From the NCBI GenBank assembly GCA_031291395.1, contig JARLJD010000186.1, positions 1 to 35,415 on the forward strand: DNA of 35,415 bases, written 5' to 3'. The translations under genes and the position numbers were made by a program. The stretch comes from Alphaproteobacteria bacterium (GTDB lineage Bacteria > Pseudomonadota > Alphaproteobacteria > UBA9219). Shown here piece after piece: positions 13,474 to 21,717 of this stretch (position 1 is its first letter; each line of letters begins with the position of its first letter). Below the pieces are notes generated by a model. That model was not told the origin of the DNA. It worked only from the letters and a program-made list of their open reading frames with translations, and did not search any database.

Positions 13474-15285
13474 ATGCCCCCCCTCATCCACTACACCTCG
13501 ATCAAGCCCCCCACTGGCCAAGAACGCGAAGTCTTTGGCTTGCAAGTCGCGATTGCCGATTGGCTCAAAGCCTATTTCCGTTATGCGCGCGTCGAAAAAT
13601 TTTTGTTTCTGATCGGAACGAAAGAAGAATGGCAAGAGGTGCAGGAACTCGCCGCGCAAGCGGGCGTCGATCCCGCGCGGTTGGTCGCCCTCGACCGCCG
13701 TTTTCCCGAACAGAATTTCTCGCACGTCTCGACTGTTTTTCGCGCAGAGCCGGATACGCGCAACCTGTTATGGCAACGTCAACTCACCGGAAATTTCAAT
13801 TTCTGCGGCCTCGCCCATGCGATCAGCGGCGTAGAGGCGGGCGAGGTTTTGCAGGATTATTGCCTTGCGCCCTCGCACGCCACGGATGCGATCATCTGTC
13901 CCTCGCATGCGGTGAAATCAGCCATTCACGCTTTCTGGGATTCTTATGGCGATTATCTGCACAAACGTTTCGGCGCGACCTATCGCTGTCCCGTCCAATT
14001 GCCGGTCATCCCGCTGGGCATCGACACCGAAAAATTCGCCGCCAAAACCACGCCCGACAAACGCGCGGCGCAACGCGAAAAACTGGGCGTTGGCGAAAAC
14101 GATATCATCGTTTTGTGGGTCGGAAGATTAAGCGCGGCGATCAAAGCGCATCCGCTGGCAATGTTTCAGGCGGTCGAAAAAGCGGCAATTCAAACCGGCG
14201 CGCGTGTGCATTTTGTCATGCTTGGCTATTTCGTGCCGCAGGAGGCCGAGGCGCAATTCAAAAAACTCGCCGCCGATGTGTGCGTTAAGGCCAGTGTGAC
14301 GTTCATCGCCGCCAACGACCCGCGTTTCCCTGACGGCCTGTGGGCGGCGGGCGATATTTTTCTGTCTTTGACCGACAATATGCAGGAAAGCTTCGGCCTT
14401 ACGCCGATCGAAGCGATGGCCGCCGGTCTGCCGCGCGTCGTTAGCGATTGGGACGGATACCGTGACAGCGTGAAAGACGGCGAAGACGGTTTCCTGATCC
14501 GCACGACGCAGCCGCCCGCCGGAAACGGTTTCGATCTGACGGCGCAAGTGCTGAGCGGGCGCGAGGTTTATGGCGGCTTTCTCGCCAAAGCCGCGTTGAC
14601 GGTCGCCGTGGATGCAGAAATGGCGGCGGAGCGTCTGGCGCAATTGATCGTTGATAAAAATTTGCGCCACGCCATGGCGGAAAAAGCGCGCGCGCGGGTG
14701 AAAGCCGTTTATGACTGGCGGCACATCATTACGGCCTATGAAAATTTGTGGGAGGCTTTGGAGGAGCAAAGACACCGGAATCCCCTCCCCCTTGAGGGGA
14801 GGGTTAGGGAGGGGGGTGGACCTCAAAAGACGCCGTTTAGCGATTATGAACAATCTTGCCACGAAGCAGGAAAAAATCCTAACGACATCTCCCAGTCGCC
14901 CCCCCCCCTTCCTAACCCTCCCCTCAAGGGGGAGGGGACATACCGCTCCGCCCTTCCGCAGCTTCCCGATCCCTACACAATGTATGAATCCTATCCGACA
15001 ACGCGCCTCAACAAGATGGATCGCCTGTCCCTATCCGCCTCAATCGAACAAATCAAAACCCTGTGGCAACACGATATCAACACCTATGCCAGCGACGTTC
15101 TGATCGCGCCACAGGATATCACGGCGCTTCTAGCTTTCTTTGGCGAGAACACAGACGCGACGATAGAATCCGCCTTCGCCCGTTTCCCCAAGCTGGAGAA
15201 GCCGCGCCTGTGGCGGACGCTGGCGTGGTTGTTGAAACTTGGCATCGTGAAAAATTCATCTTGCCAACCCGATTCGCGGCGTTAA
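13474..15285 (+). CDS. Glycosyltransferase (GT4-like) with in-frame palindromic insertion
   Basis: The 603-residue protein has a GT-B fold glycosyltransferase in residues 1 to about 430. The donor-binding half is recognisable from VLWVGRLSAAIKAHPLAMFQAVEKA and from ESFGLTPIEAMAAGLPRVVSDWDGYRD, the E-x7-E-type motif. Substrate and acceptor cannot be told. Residues about 437-489 (RNPLPLEGRVREGGG to PPPLPNPPLKGEG) are translated from a palindromic repeat element and look non-functional. A roughly 110-residue helical tail follows (LSLSASIEQIKTLWQHDINTY to LAWLLKLGIVKNSS). The fusion could be tolerated, or the tail could be a former separate segment. The ATG at 13474 lacks a clear Shine-Dalgarno sequence. 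Two more glycosyltransferases lie downstream. Confidence 0.82.
   Translation: MPPLIHYTSIKPPTGQEREVFGLQVAIADWLKAYFRYARVEKFLFLIGTKEEWQEVQELAAQAGVDPARLVALDRRFPEQNFSHVSTVFRAEPDTRNLLWQRQLTGNFNFCGLAHAISGVEAGEVLQDYCLAPSHATDAIICPSHAVKSAIHAFWDSYGDYLHKRFGATYRCPVQLPVIPLGIDTEKFAAKTTPDKRAAQREKLGVGENDIIVLWVGRLSAAIKAHPLAMFQAVEKAAIQTGARVHFVMLGYFVPQEAEAQFKKLAADVCVKASVTFIAANDPRFPDGLWAAGDIFLSLTDNMQESFGLTPIEAMAAGLPRVVSDWDGYRDSVKDGEDGFLIRTTQPPAGNGFDLTAQVLSGREVYGGFLAKAALTVAVDAEMAAERLAQLIVDKNLRHAMAEKARARVKAVYDWRHIITAYENLWEALEEQRHRNPLPLEGRVREGGGPQKTPFSDYEQSCHEAGKNPNDISQSPPPLPNPPLKGEGTYRSALPQLPDPYTMYESYPTTRLNKMDRLSLSASIEQIKTLWQHDINTYASDVLIAPQDITALLAFFGENTDATIESAFARFPKLEKPRLWRTLAWLLKLGIVKNSSCQPDSRR
14781..14939. repeat. 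GC-rich inverted-repeat element, copy A (inside a coding sequence)
   Basis: Left arm 14781-14819 and right arm 14899-14939 are inverted copies, nearly identical over about 38 bases, sharing CCTCCCCCTTGAGGGGAGGG. The span of 159 bases is a multiple of three and keeps the glycosyltransferase frame open. The arms belong to the same family as copies B and C. No transposase is encoded, so it is MITE-like. Confidence 0.85.
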
Positions 15286-15321
15286 AGTTAACAAGAAGCA
15301 AAAACACTCAGGAGAATCCCC

Positions 15322-15648
15322 ATGGGCGCAGCCACCAAAGCCGTTACCGACGAAACATTCCAAGCCGATGTTTTGAACGCCGATCATCCCGTCGTGGTCG
15401 ATTTCTGGGCGGAATGGTGCGGGCCGTGCAAAATGATCGGGCCGGTTCTTGAAGAAATCGCCGCGGAACTTCAGGGACAGGTGACGATCGCCAAAGTCAA
15501 TGTCGACGACAATCCCTTTGTGCCAAGCCAATACGGCATCCGCAGCATCCCGACCTTGATGCTGTTCAAAAACGGCCAAGTCGTGGCAACAAAAACGGGG
15601 GCCTTGCCAAAAGCCGCGTTGCAGACGTGGATCAAGGAAAACGCGTGA
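15322..15648 (+). CDS. trxA: Thioredoxin
   Basis: This 108-residue cytoplasmic thiol-disulphide oxidoreductase has the redox active site WCGPCK, with W32 and cysteines 33 and 36 in [14 protein letters not shown]. The cis-proline segment is [12 protein letters not shown]. Length and motifs match bacterial thioredoxin 1 throughout. AGGAGAA precedes the ATG at 15322 with good spacing. It follows the glycosyltransferase by 36 bases and could be partly co-transcribed, although trxA normally has its own promoter. A palindromic element follows it. Confidence 0.96.
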   Translation: MGAATKAVTDETFQADVLNADHPVVVDFWAEWCGPCKMIGPVLEEIAAELQGQVTIAKVNVDDNPFVPSQYGIRSIPTLMLFKNGQVVATKTGALPKAALQTWIKENA

Positions 15649-15711
15649 TTCATAGTGAGAATCTATTCACGATCGCATTGTTTACCGAAGCAGTGCAGCA
15701 AAAGTCGCAGT

Positions 15712-15854
15712 GTTCCCCTCCCCTTGAGGGAGGGGTTAGGGGTGGGGTATATAAAGGCAAGGACAAGCAAGAATTATAATCTCCTATTATTCTTGTGATA
15801 AATGTTGAGTTTTATACACCCCACCCCTAACCCCTCCCTCAAGGGGAGGGGAAC
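15712..15854. repeat. GC-rich inverted-repeat element, copy B (intergenic)
   Basis: Terminal arms 15712-15750 and about 15812-15854 are perfect inverted copies over about 36 bases, sharing CTCCCCTTGAGGGAGGGG. The core of about 60 bases is AT-rich. Together with short unique flanks it fills most of the 344-base gap between trxA and the next gene. Such a large perfect hairpin could also attenuate read-through transcription. Confidence 0.85.
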
Positions 15855-15992
15855 TCTGCCGTGCTTTTTGAATCGATTGTTCCAAAGCAAAGGATCATGA
15901 ACAGGTTCTAAGCCGGTTCTTTTGATACGATCAAGGATGCTCTAGCCCACGCCAACAATCATACCCTGCGCTTGAGGAGCCTAGCAAAGAGG

Positions 15993-17129
15993 ATGGCTCG
16001 TTGCCCCATGATTCTTATCCTGACCCAAACCTTTGCCCCAACTCTGGGCGGCATGGAGGCCTACCTGACCGGCCTCGCCGACCAACTGGCATCTTCAGGA
16101 CGCGAAACGATTGTCTTTGCCGATCGCGCTCATAAACCTTTCACGCCGCAAACACCCTATACCCTCAAACGCTTCCGCGGTTGGCGCCCCCTGCGCCGTT
16201 GGAGCAAACGCCGCGCCACAGCTGCGCTTGCCAAAACAAAAAATATAGACGGCATCTTCTGCGATTCGTGGAAAAGCGTCGAAGCTTTGCCCGAAAACAT
16301 CGCAGCTCCCCTCGCCATCCTCGCCCACGGCAGCGAATACCCGCCCGAACCAACGCCGCCTAAACGCCACCGCATCGCCAAAGCCCTGTCCCGCGCTACA
16401 AGCATTATCGCCAATTCGCGTCACACGGCAGACGCCGTGCGCGCATTTCTCCCAACCCCAAACGATTCCCGCCTGATCGTCATCCTTCCGCCGATTGAGC
16501 CCTTGCCCGATCCGTCCCCAGTGGCGCAAAAGAAAATCCGCGCGCTGATCGGCGCAAGGCACCCCGTCATCTCCACCCTCGCGCGCCTCGAACCCCGCAA
16601 AGGCGTCGACCGCGTCATAACAGCCCTTCCGCAGATCATCGCACAGCACCCGTCTGTCGTTTTCCTCATCGGCGGCGACGGCGAGGACAAAAAACGGTTG
16701 CAAGATTTAGCGCAAAAACTCGGTGTCGCCGATCACATCATCTTTCACGGCTGGGTCACCGACCTCGACGCCAAAGCTGCGCTATTGTCTCAAAGCGATG
16801 TTTTCGCGATGCCTTCCTACCGCGTCGGAACGTCCGTCGAAGGCTTCGGCATCAGCTATATCGAAGCGGCCTTCTTCGGCGTACCGTCCATCGGCGGAAA
16901 ATTCTGCGGCGCGTCCGACGCGATCATCGACGGCGAAACAGGAATCCTGTGCGACGGCAACGACCAAGCCGAAGTCACCGCTGCGCTTGTAAGAATTTTA
17001 CAAGATGATGAAACGCGCCAGCGCCTTGGCCGCAACGCGCAATGCCGTATTCAAACCGAATTGATTTGGGAAAAAGCCCTCCCCCGCTTCCTCGCCGCCC
17101 TTGGCTTTGCAGCCGGTTTGCCGTCATGA
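15993..17129 (+). CDS. Glycosyltransferase family 4 protein
   Basis: A GT-B retaining glycosyltransferase of 378 residues from the ATG at 15993; the next ATG at 16008 (MILILTQTFAPTLGGMEAYL) is equally plausible, and a TTG at 15972 is also in frame. The N-terminal acceptor half begins ILTQTFAPTLGGMEAYLTGLADQLA. The donor half has STLARLEPRKGVDRVITALPQI, LIGGDGEDKKRLQDLA and EGFGISYIEAAFFGVPSIGG, the nucleotide-sugar-binding E-x7-E region. The likely pathway is envelope polysaccharide or lipopolysaccharide; the substrate is not predictable. It overlaps the next glycosyltransferase by 4 bases (ATGA), which suggests translational coupling. Confidence 0.88.
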   Translation: MARCPMILILTQTFAPTLGGMEAYLTGLADQLASSGRETIVFADRAHKPFTPQTPYTLKRFRGWRPLRRWSKRRATAALAKTKNIDGIFCDSWKSVEALPENIAAPLAILAHGSEYPPEPTPPKRHRIAKALSRATSIIANSRHTADAVRAFLPTPNDSRLIVILPPIEPLPDPSPVAQKKIRALIGARHPVISTLARLEPRKGVDRVITALPQIIAQHPSVVFLIGGDGEDKKRLQDLAQKLGVADHIIFHGWVTDLDAKAALLSQSDVFAMPSYRVGTSVEGFGISYIEAAFFGVPSIGGKFCGASDAIIDGETGILCDGNDQAEVTAALVRILQDDETRQRLGRNAQCRIQTELIWEKALPRFLAALGFAAGLPS

Positions 17130-18169
17130 AAATCCTCCACATCCTTGCCTCCGCCGATGCTTCGCTTCCTGCCGAAAACATCATCCTCGGCCTAAAGGCG
17201 CAAGGCTTCGATCAATGCGTCGCCCTCCCGCGCCAAACCAAAGCTTTTCGTGAACTGGAAAAGGCCGGCCTCTGCCTTTTCCCGCAAATCTTCCGCGCTC
17301 CATCGTTCGCGCAAAAATTCCTGATGCGCTTCCTCATCAAGCGCGAACGTCCCGACATCGTCCATTGCTGGACAAGCCGCAGCGCAAATCTCGCAGGCAA
17401 GGCAGGGGGGCAAGCCGCAACGCCCGTCATCACAGGCTGGCTCTCCGCCGCAAGCGATCCGGAAAAATTTAAAAACTGTGCTCATTTAATTGGCGCAACC
17501 CCCTCTGTCGCCAACATCCGCTTTATCCCCAATCCCCCGGACATCGTCACGCAGCCGCCCCTCGACCGCGCCACTCTGGCTACGCCGCGCGAGGCCAAGG
17601 TCCTTCTCGCGTTCTCCCGCCAACATCCGCGCCAAGGCCTCGACACGCTGCTCGCGTCCCTGCAAAAAATGCCGCAAGTCATCGTTTGGCTTGAAACCCC
17701 CAACATTTTTCGCCGCGAAATCGAATCGCTCGCGCAAAATCTCGGCATCCTCGACCGCGTGCGTTTTCTGACCCCGCGCCCCGATCACGCTGCCCTGCTG
17801 CGCGCCGCCGATATTTGCGTCCTCCCCGCGCGCGCCGAAAAAACGACGTTCATCATTATCGAAGCCTTCGCCGCAGGAACGCCAGTCGTCGCCTGCGCCA
17901 ACTCCGATGCCGCGGCGCTGATCGAAAACGACGCCACAGGTTTGCTTTCCCCTGCCTCCGACGCCCCCGCTCTGGTAGCCACCTTAACCCGCCTCTTGCA
18001 AGACGACATCCTGCGCCGCCGCCTTATCGCGCAAGGCTACGCAGCCTACATCAAAGACCACACCCGCGAAGCCGTGCTGCGAAAATGGACGGAATTTTTC
18101 AAATCGGTTAAATCCAGCGCCCCAAACCGAAATGGATGCCCTCTCTCTTCGAATGGGGAAAGGGCCTAA
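17126..18169 (+). CDS. Glycosyltransferase (GT4-like)
   Basis: The 347-residue protein starts at the ATG at 17126 (MKILHILASADASLPAENIILGL), which overlaps the upstream stop. The start is preferred over more upstream codons because of this coupling and the conserved first strand. The pattern is GT-B: PDIVHCWTSRSANLAG in the first half, FSRQHPRQGLDTLLASLQKMP and EKTTFIIIEAFAAGTPVVACANSDAAALIE in the second. It is more divergent than its neighbour. The two probably act one after the other on the same glycan (inference). The last 15 or so residues (SSAPNRNGCPLSSNGERA) look like read-through into non-conserved sequence. Confidence 0.85.
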   Translation: MKILHILASADASLPAENIILGLKAQGFDQCVALPRQTKAFRELEKAGLCLFPQIFRAPSFAQKFLMRFLIKRERPDIVHCWTSRSANLAGKAGGQAATPVITGWLSAASDPEKFKNCAHLIGATPSVANIRFIPNPPDIVTQPPLDRATLATPREAKVLLAFSRQHPRQGLDTLLASLQKMPQVIVWLETPNIFRREIESLAQNLGILDRVRFLTPRPDHAALLRAADICVLPARAEKTTFIIIEAFAAGTPVVACANSDAAALIENDATGLLSPASDAPALVATLTRLLQDDILRRRLIAQGYAAYIKDHTREAVLRKWTEFFKSVKSSAPNRNGCPLSSNGERA

Positions 18170-18441
18170 AACTCTAATTTCAGAATGTTAGGCTGCCGAA
18201 TTTTTTGTTGGCGAAAGGAGAGGGGGAAAATTACATTGTTTGTGAATCAATGGGTTATCATTAATTAGCGCGAAATCCTTGTTGCCCGAATGCAACAGCT
18301 TGTTAAAGCGTGAGGTCAAAGGTCATTTCCTGCTTGTCTGTGCAGTCTATCGGGATCAAATTCTCGCCTGTGGGGTCAACGTTCCGGCTCCAACTCTGAT
18401 ATCGATTAACACCCATACATACACAACCCAAGGGGGATAAC
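18170..18441. other. Porin leader and promoter region
   Basis: No gene is visible in these 272 bases. The sequence becomes AT-richer after about 18220, as expected for a promoter of a highly expressed porin, but I cannot assign -35/-10 boxes with confidence. The strong ribosome site AAGGGGGATAAC directly precedes the porin ATG at 18442. Confidence 0.4.
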
Positions 18442-19650
18442 ATGCGTAAGATTCTTTTGGCGACGACTGCGATCGTCGGTTTCGTAGTGGCTGGTGCCGC
18501 GCAAGCCGCGACCACGCCGCTTAACGTCACGATCGGCGGCGATGCCGATTTCGTTGCCGGTGCTTTTCATGAGTCGAAGGCGTCGACTGGCGCAAATCAG
18601 GCGCATGGCGACTTTGAAACTCTTTATGACCTGAATTTTGGCATAGACGGCAAGGCTGGAAACGGCGTGGAATACGGCGGCAATTTGAGCCTGAACAACA
18701 ACCCCGATATCTCCAACATGTTCAACGGCACCAGCGACGGCATCGAAGTGACCGACGCCAATGTCTTTATGTCGGGCGCGTTCGGCAAGGTTGTGTTGGG
18801 CGACTCGCACGGCGCGACCGATCTCGCTGTGACGGCTCCGACCGTCGGCGAAGGCCAGGTTAACGGGCGTTATGTCGATTTCCTCAACACGCAGACTTTT
18901 GCCAAGACCTTTGTCTATGGCGTCGATGGAACCGATCACAGCACCAACGTCACCTACTTTACCCCGAAGGTCGGCAACGACATGAACAAGGTGCAGTTGG
19001 GCGTGTCGTACATTCCGAACTTCTATGACTACGGCAGCAGCGTCGTTCAGACCAGAGCTTTGAACACAAGCACCACCGTTGCCTCGCCTTACGGCAATGT
19101 CGTGAAAGGCGCTTTGGCTTATACGGGCACGTTCCATCCCGTTTCGGTCGGCGTCAGCGCGGATGTCATCACCGGCAGCGCCAATACGGGCTATGACGGG
19201 CAAAGCTGGCTCTCGGGCATTGGCACGAACGCAGCGAGCGGTGCCAAGGTTCGTGATTTCACGGCGTTTGATTTCGGCGCGAAGGCGGCGGCTCAAGGGT
19301 TTACGCTGGGCGCCACCTACTCCGATCAAGGCCACTACAACACGGTTGCTGGTCAGACCAAGCAACAGCAACAGTACGGCGCGGCTTTGAAGTATGAGTT
19401 CAGCAAGGTCGGCGTCGGCGTCAGCTATCTCGGTGGCGAAGGCTATGACAATATGTTGACCACAGGCGGTACCAGTACGAGCGGTTACGACTATATCAGC
19501 GAGTTCAACTCCTATGGCGTGGGCGGTACCTACGCTTGGGCTCCTGGTTTGACCACGAACGCGGATGCCGTTCTGTTCGACCAGAAGACCGAATCTTCGG
19601 TCAAGAACGACGGCTATGTTCTGTTGATCTCGCAGAAACTGGCGTTCTAA
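18442..19650 (+). CDS. Outer-membrane porin
   Basis: The 402-residue protein has a typical signal peptide (MRKILLATTAIVGFVVAGAAQA, cleavage after residue 22). It then shows alternating hydrophobic and polar residues of a beta barrel and ends in phenylalanine (LLISQKLAF), the outer-membrane assembly signal. TPLNVTIGGDADFVAGAF, the YGGNLSLN region and GAFGKVVLGDSHGATDLAV resemble the general trimeric porin superfamily of alphaproteobacteria. Its role would be passive diffusion of small hydrophilic solutes. A strong ribosome site before it and a strong terminator after it suggest a highly expressed single-gene unit. Confidence 0.88.
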   Translation: MRKILLATTAIVGFVVAGAAQAATTPLNVTIGGDADFVAGAFHESKASTGANQAHGDFETLYDLNFGIDGKAGNGVEYGGNLSLNNNPDISNMFNGTSDGIEVTDANVFMSGAFGKVVLGDSHGATDLAVTAPTVGEGQVNGRYVDFLNTQTFAKTFVYGVDGTDHSTNVTYFTPKVGNDMNKVQLGVSYIPNFYDYGSSVVQTRALNTSTTVASPYGNVVKGALAYTGTFHPVSVGVSADVITGSANTGYDGQSWLSGIGTNAASGAKVRDFTAFDFGAKAAAQGFTLGATYSDQGHYNTVAGQTKQQQQYGAALKYEFSKVGVGVSYLGGEGYDNMLTTGGTSTSGYDYISEFNSYGVGGTYAWAPGLTTNADAVLFDQKTESSVKNDGYVLLISQKLAF

Positions 19651-19693
19651 GCTTTGTTCCCGTGAAAACGGGGATCGAAGTTACTCATAAGGG

Positions 19694-19725
19694 AAGGCGG
19701 AGAGCAATCTCCGCCTTTTCTTTTT
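19694..19725 (+). terminator. Rho-independent terminator of the porin gene
   Basis: A 10-bp perfect stem AAGGCGGAGA/TCTCCGCCTT with a GCAA tetraloop is followed by TTCTTTTTG. It begins 43 bases after the porin stop. Confidence 0.92.
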
Positions 19726-19810
19726 GAGGGGGGTGGGGTAAAAGACGGCTGGCCGGTTGTAAGTGACTTCTTTTGAGTATTAAGAAAAACGGCGCAGCGT
19801 GAGCGGCGGG

Positions 19811-19973
19811 ATTCCCTCCCCCTCGCGGGGAGGGTTAGGGAGGGGGGAGAGCGGCTGGGAAAGGCGATTGGGGTTTGTAAACCCCCTTGCGGCAAGGTTT
19901 GTTTATAATCCCAAACTTGGTCTCTTGCCTCACTCCCCCCTCCCTAACCCTCCCCGCGAGGGGGAGGGGATTC
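19811..19973. repeat. GC-rich inverted-repeat element, copy C (intergenic)
   Basis: Arms 19814-19848 and 19934-19968 are inverted copies with CTCCCCCTCGCGGGGAGGG and the shared GGGTTAGGG motif. Copies A and B have TTGAG where this one has TCGCG at the arm's inner symmetry point, so the change is compensatory (palindrome preserved). A fragment like an arm (GAGGGGGGTGGGG) lies at 19726-19738. The 539-base gap between porin and the next gene is filled by the terminator, this element and the REP pair. Confidence 0.85.
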
Positions 19974-20027
19974 TACCGCTTTTGCGGCACTCCCTGTTTC
20001 TATACTGCGCCACGCCAAAAACTGTGA

Positions 20028-20106
20028 TTTTTCGTAGGAGCGGCTTCTAGCTGCGACCTCTTGTTCTTACGTCAAAAGTCGCGGCTGGAAGCCGCTCCTA
20101 CGAAAA
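20028..20106. repeat. REP-like inverted pair
   Basis: Arms 20028-20057 and 20078-20106 are inverted copies with two mismatches, each carrying CGTAGGAGCGGCTTC and GCGAC. The individual arm is itself an imperfect palindrome (GAGCGGCTTCCAGCCGC). The family resembles the REP/BIME sequences of proteobacteria that are moved by RAYT transposases; none is encoded in this window. Confidence 0.8.
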
Positions 20107-20189
20107 GATAATTTGTGACGTTGCGAAGTATAACTCACAAAAAAGGCTTACTAATTTTCTCACGCCCTAAGTAGCAGGAGTTATCCTAA

Positions 20190-21152
20190 ATGTTCCGTCT
20201 GGCAGCCTTTCTCGGACTCGCGGGCCTTGCGGCGGCAACGGCGGTTATTGTTTGGAGCGGGTGGGGGCTTGTCCTACAGGCTTTGGAGCAGGCGGGGTGG
20301 GGCATTGTTTGGGTCGCGCTGTTTCATTGCGTCCCGTTGGTCGTCTCCAGCGCTGGCTGGCGCGTTCTGGTGTCGGGCAAACGACCGTCATTGCTGCAAT
20401 TCACTTATTTCATGTGGGTGCGCGCTGCCGTCAATAATCTGATGCCGGTCGCACGCATCGGCGGCGAAATCGCTTGCGTGCGCCTGATGACAGCTTCCGG
20501 CATGCGCAAAAGCACGGCGATCGCGGTGACGGTGGTCGAGCTGACTTTATCCATCGCGGCGGTCTTTTTGTTTGTGGCGCTGGGCGTTTTGTTGTTCGCT
20601 CTGCGCGTCAGCGACAAAAACTTTGTGACGCAACTGGCGTGGGGGCTTGCGTTTTCGGCGCCGCTTTTGCTGGCGCTGGCAGCAGTGCAGAAAATCGGGT
20701 TTTTCGGCTTGATGTCGCGGCTTTTCCGCGTGATGTTTCGCGATAAATGGGCGACAAGCGCAAGCGACGCGGCGCGGCTCGACCGCGCGGTGGCAACCGT
20801 TTACCGCCGCAAGGGCAAGGTGTTGATTTGCGCGTTGCTTCAGTTCATCGCGTGGGGTTTAGGCTCGGTCGAGATTTGGCTGGCGTTGAAGTTTTTAGGG
20901 CATCCGCTTCCTATGGCGGAGGCGGTGATGATCGAAGCTTTGATCGAAGGTTCGGCCAGCGCCGCGTTCGCCATTCCGGGGGCGCTCGGCGTGCAGGAAG
21001 CGGGTTTTTTGGTCTTCGGCGGCATGCTGGGCTTGCCGCACGAAACGGCGGCCGCCTTGGCCGTGATCCGGCGTTGCCGCGATTTGATCTGTTATGCGCC
21101 CGGGTTGATTGCGTGGCAGGCGCATGAAGGAAAAAGGTTAATGCGTTCATAG
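20190..21152 (+). CDS. HpnL/LPG-synthase-TM-like integral membrane protein (UPF0104 type)
   Basis: A 320-residue inner-membrane protein with about seven hydrophobic stretches (roughly residues 3-24, 37-58, 110-140, 147-172, 212-238, 245-285 and 288-312). Features of the lysylphosphatidylglycerol synthase transmembrane/flippase superfamily are AAVNNLMPVARIGGEIACVRLM near residue 75 and EGSASAAFAIPGALGVQEAGF near residue 255. The HpnL branch of this family is linked to hopanoid lipids, but no hopanoid gene is in the window, so the branch is uncertain. A function in lipid synthesis or translocation is inferred. CAGGAG lies upstream of the ATG. Confidence 0.75.
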   Translation: MFRLAAFLGLAGLAAATAVIVWSGWGLVLQALEQAGWGIVWVALFHCVPLVVSSAGWRVLVSGKRPSLLQFTYFMWVRAAVNNLMPVARIGGEIACVRLMTASGMRKSTAIAVTVVELTLSIAAVFLFVALGVLLFALRVSDKNFVTQLAWGLAFSAPLLLALAAVQKIGFFGLMSRLFRVMFRDKWATSASDAARLDRAVATVYRRKGKVLICALLQFIAWGLGSVEIWLALKFLGHPLPMAEAVMIEALIEGSASAAFAIPGALGVQEAGFLVFGGMLGLPHETAAALAVIRRCRDLICYAPGLIAWQAHEGKRLMRS

Positions 21153-21245
21153 CTGTGAAAAAGGAAGAAAGAGGGAACTTGCCTACAAAAGCAGGCCATG
21201 CAATGTTTTTCCCTCGTTATGGGTCAATAAACTTAAGAGGAAAAA

Positions 21246-21716
21246 ATGAGGAACGACCAATTAACCCAAAATCAAAAGGATTTTATGGCAGCGCTTTTCG
21301 TAAATAAACATTTGACTGAAGAAATAAGGATAGGAGGGGTCAACTGTATATCCGGAAGGCTCGATTTGGAAAATGGCTATTTTCTTCGCATAGCTTTAAG
21401 AGCCGACAATCACTCTCCTTTAGGCGCTGCAGAATATTGGGCGTGGGCATTGGATGCAAAAGCTGAAGGTAATTTAGAGGTTGGAACCTTGCTTCGTCTA
21501 AATGGGTATGAAGAGCTGCAGAAGTATATTAGCAATGTTAACTCATGGGGCGCCTATGCCCCGTCCTTAACCCGATTGCGCAGAAGCTTTCAGGAAATAT
21601 TTCCTTGTTCTTTAACTCAAACCAAGCCCCCGCGCCAAGGCCGCAAGAGACGCTCATGGCTCCGGCGTCCTGTTTTCGATAACACAGTCAACTCGAACGC
21701 TTTAAAAATTTCTTAA
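21246..21716 (+). CDS. Hypothetical protein
   Basis: I do not recognise a family. The 156-residue product has a mixed N-terminal part (LTQNQKDFMAALFVNKHLTEEI) and a very basic C-terminal tail (PPRQGRKRRSWLRRP). The gene has an excellent ribosome site (AAGAGGAAAAA before ATG) and is noticeably AT-richer than its neighbours, with codon use unlike engB that follows one base after its stop. This suggests a recently acquired or fast-evolving gene. Confidence 0.6.
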   Translation: MRNDQLTQNQKDFMAALFVNKHLTEEIRIGGVNCISGRLDLENGYFLRIALRADNHSPLGAAEYWAWALDAKAEGNLEVGTLLRLNGYEELQKYISNVNSWGAYAPSLTRLRRSFQEIFPCSLTQTKPPRQGRKRRSWLRRPVFDNTVNSNALKIS

Positions 21717-21717
21717 T

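Noticed and set aside
14781-14939. A frameshift or sequencing artefact in the glycosyltransferase
   Set aside because: The frame stays open on both sides, the span is a multiple of three and the same element family is found intact at two other places.
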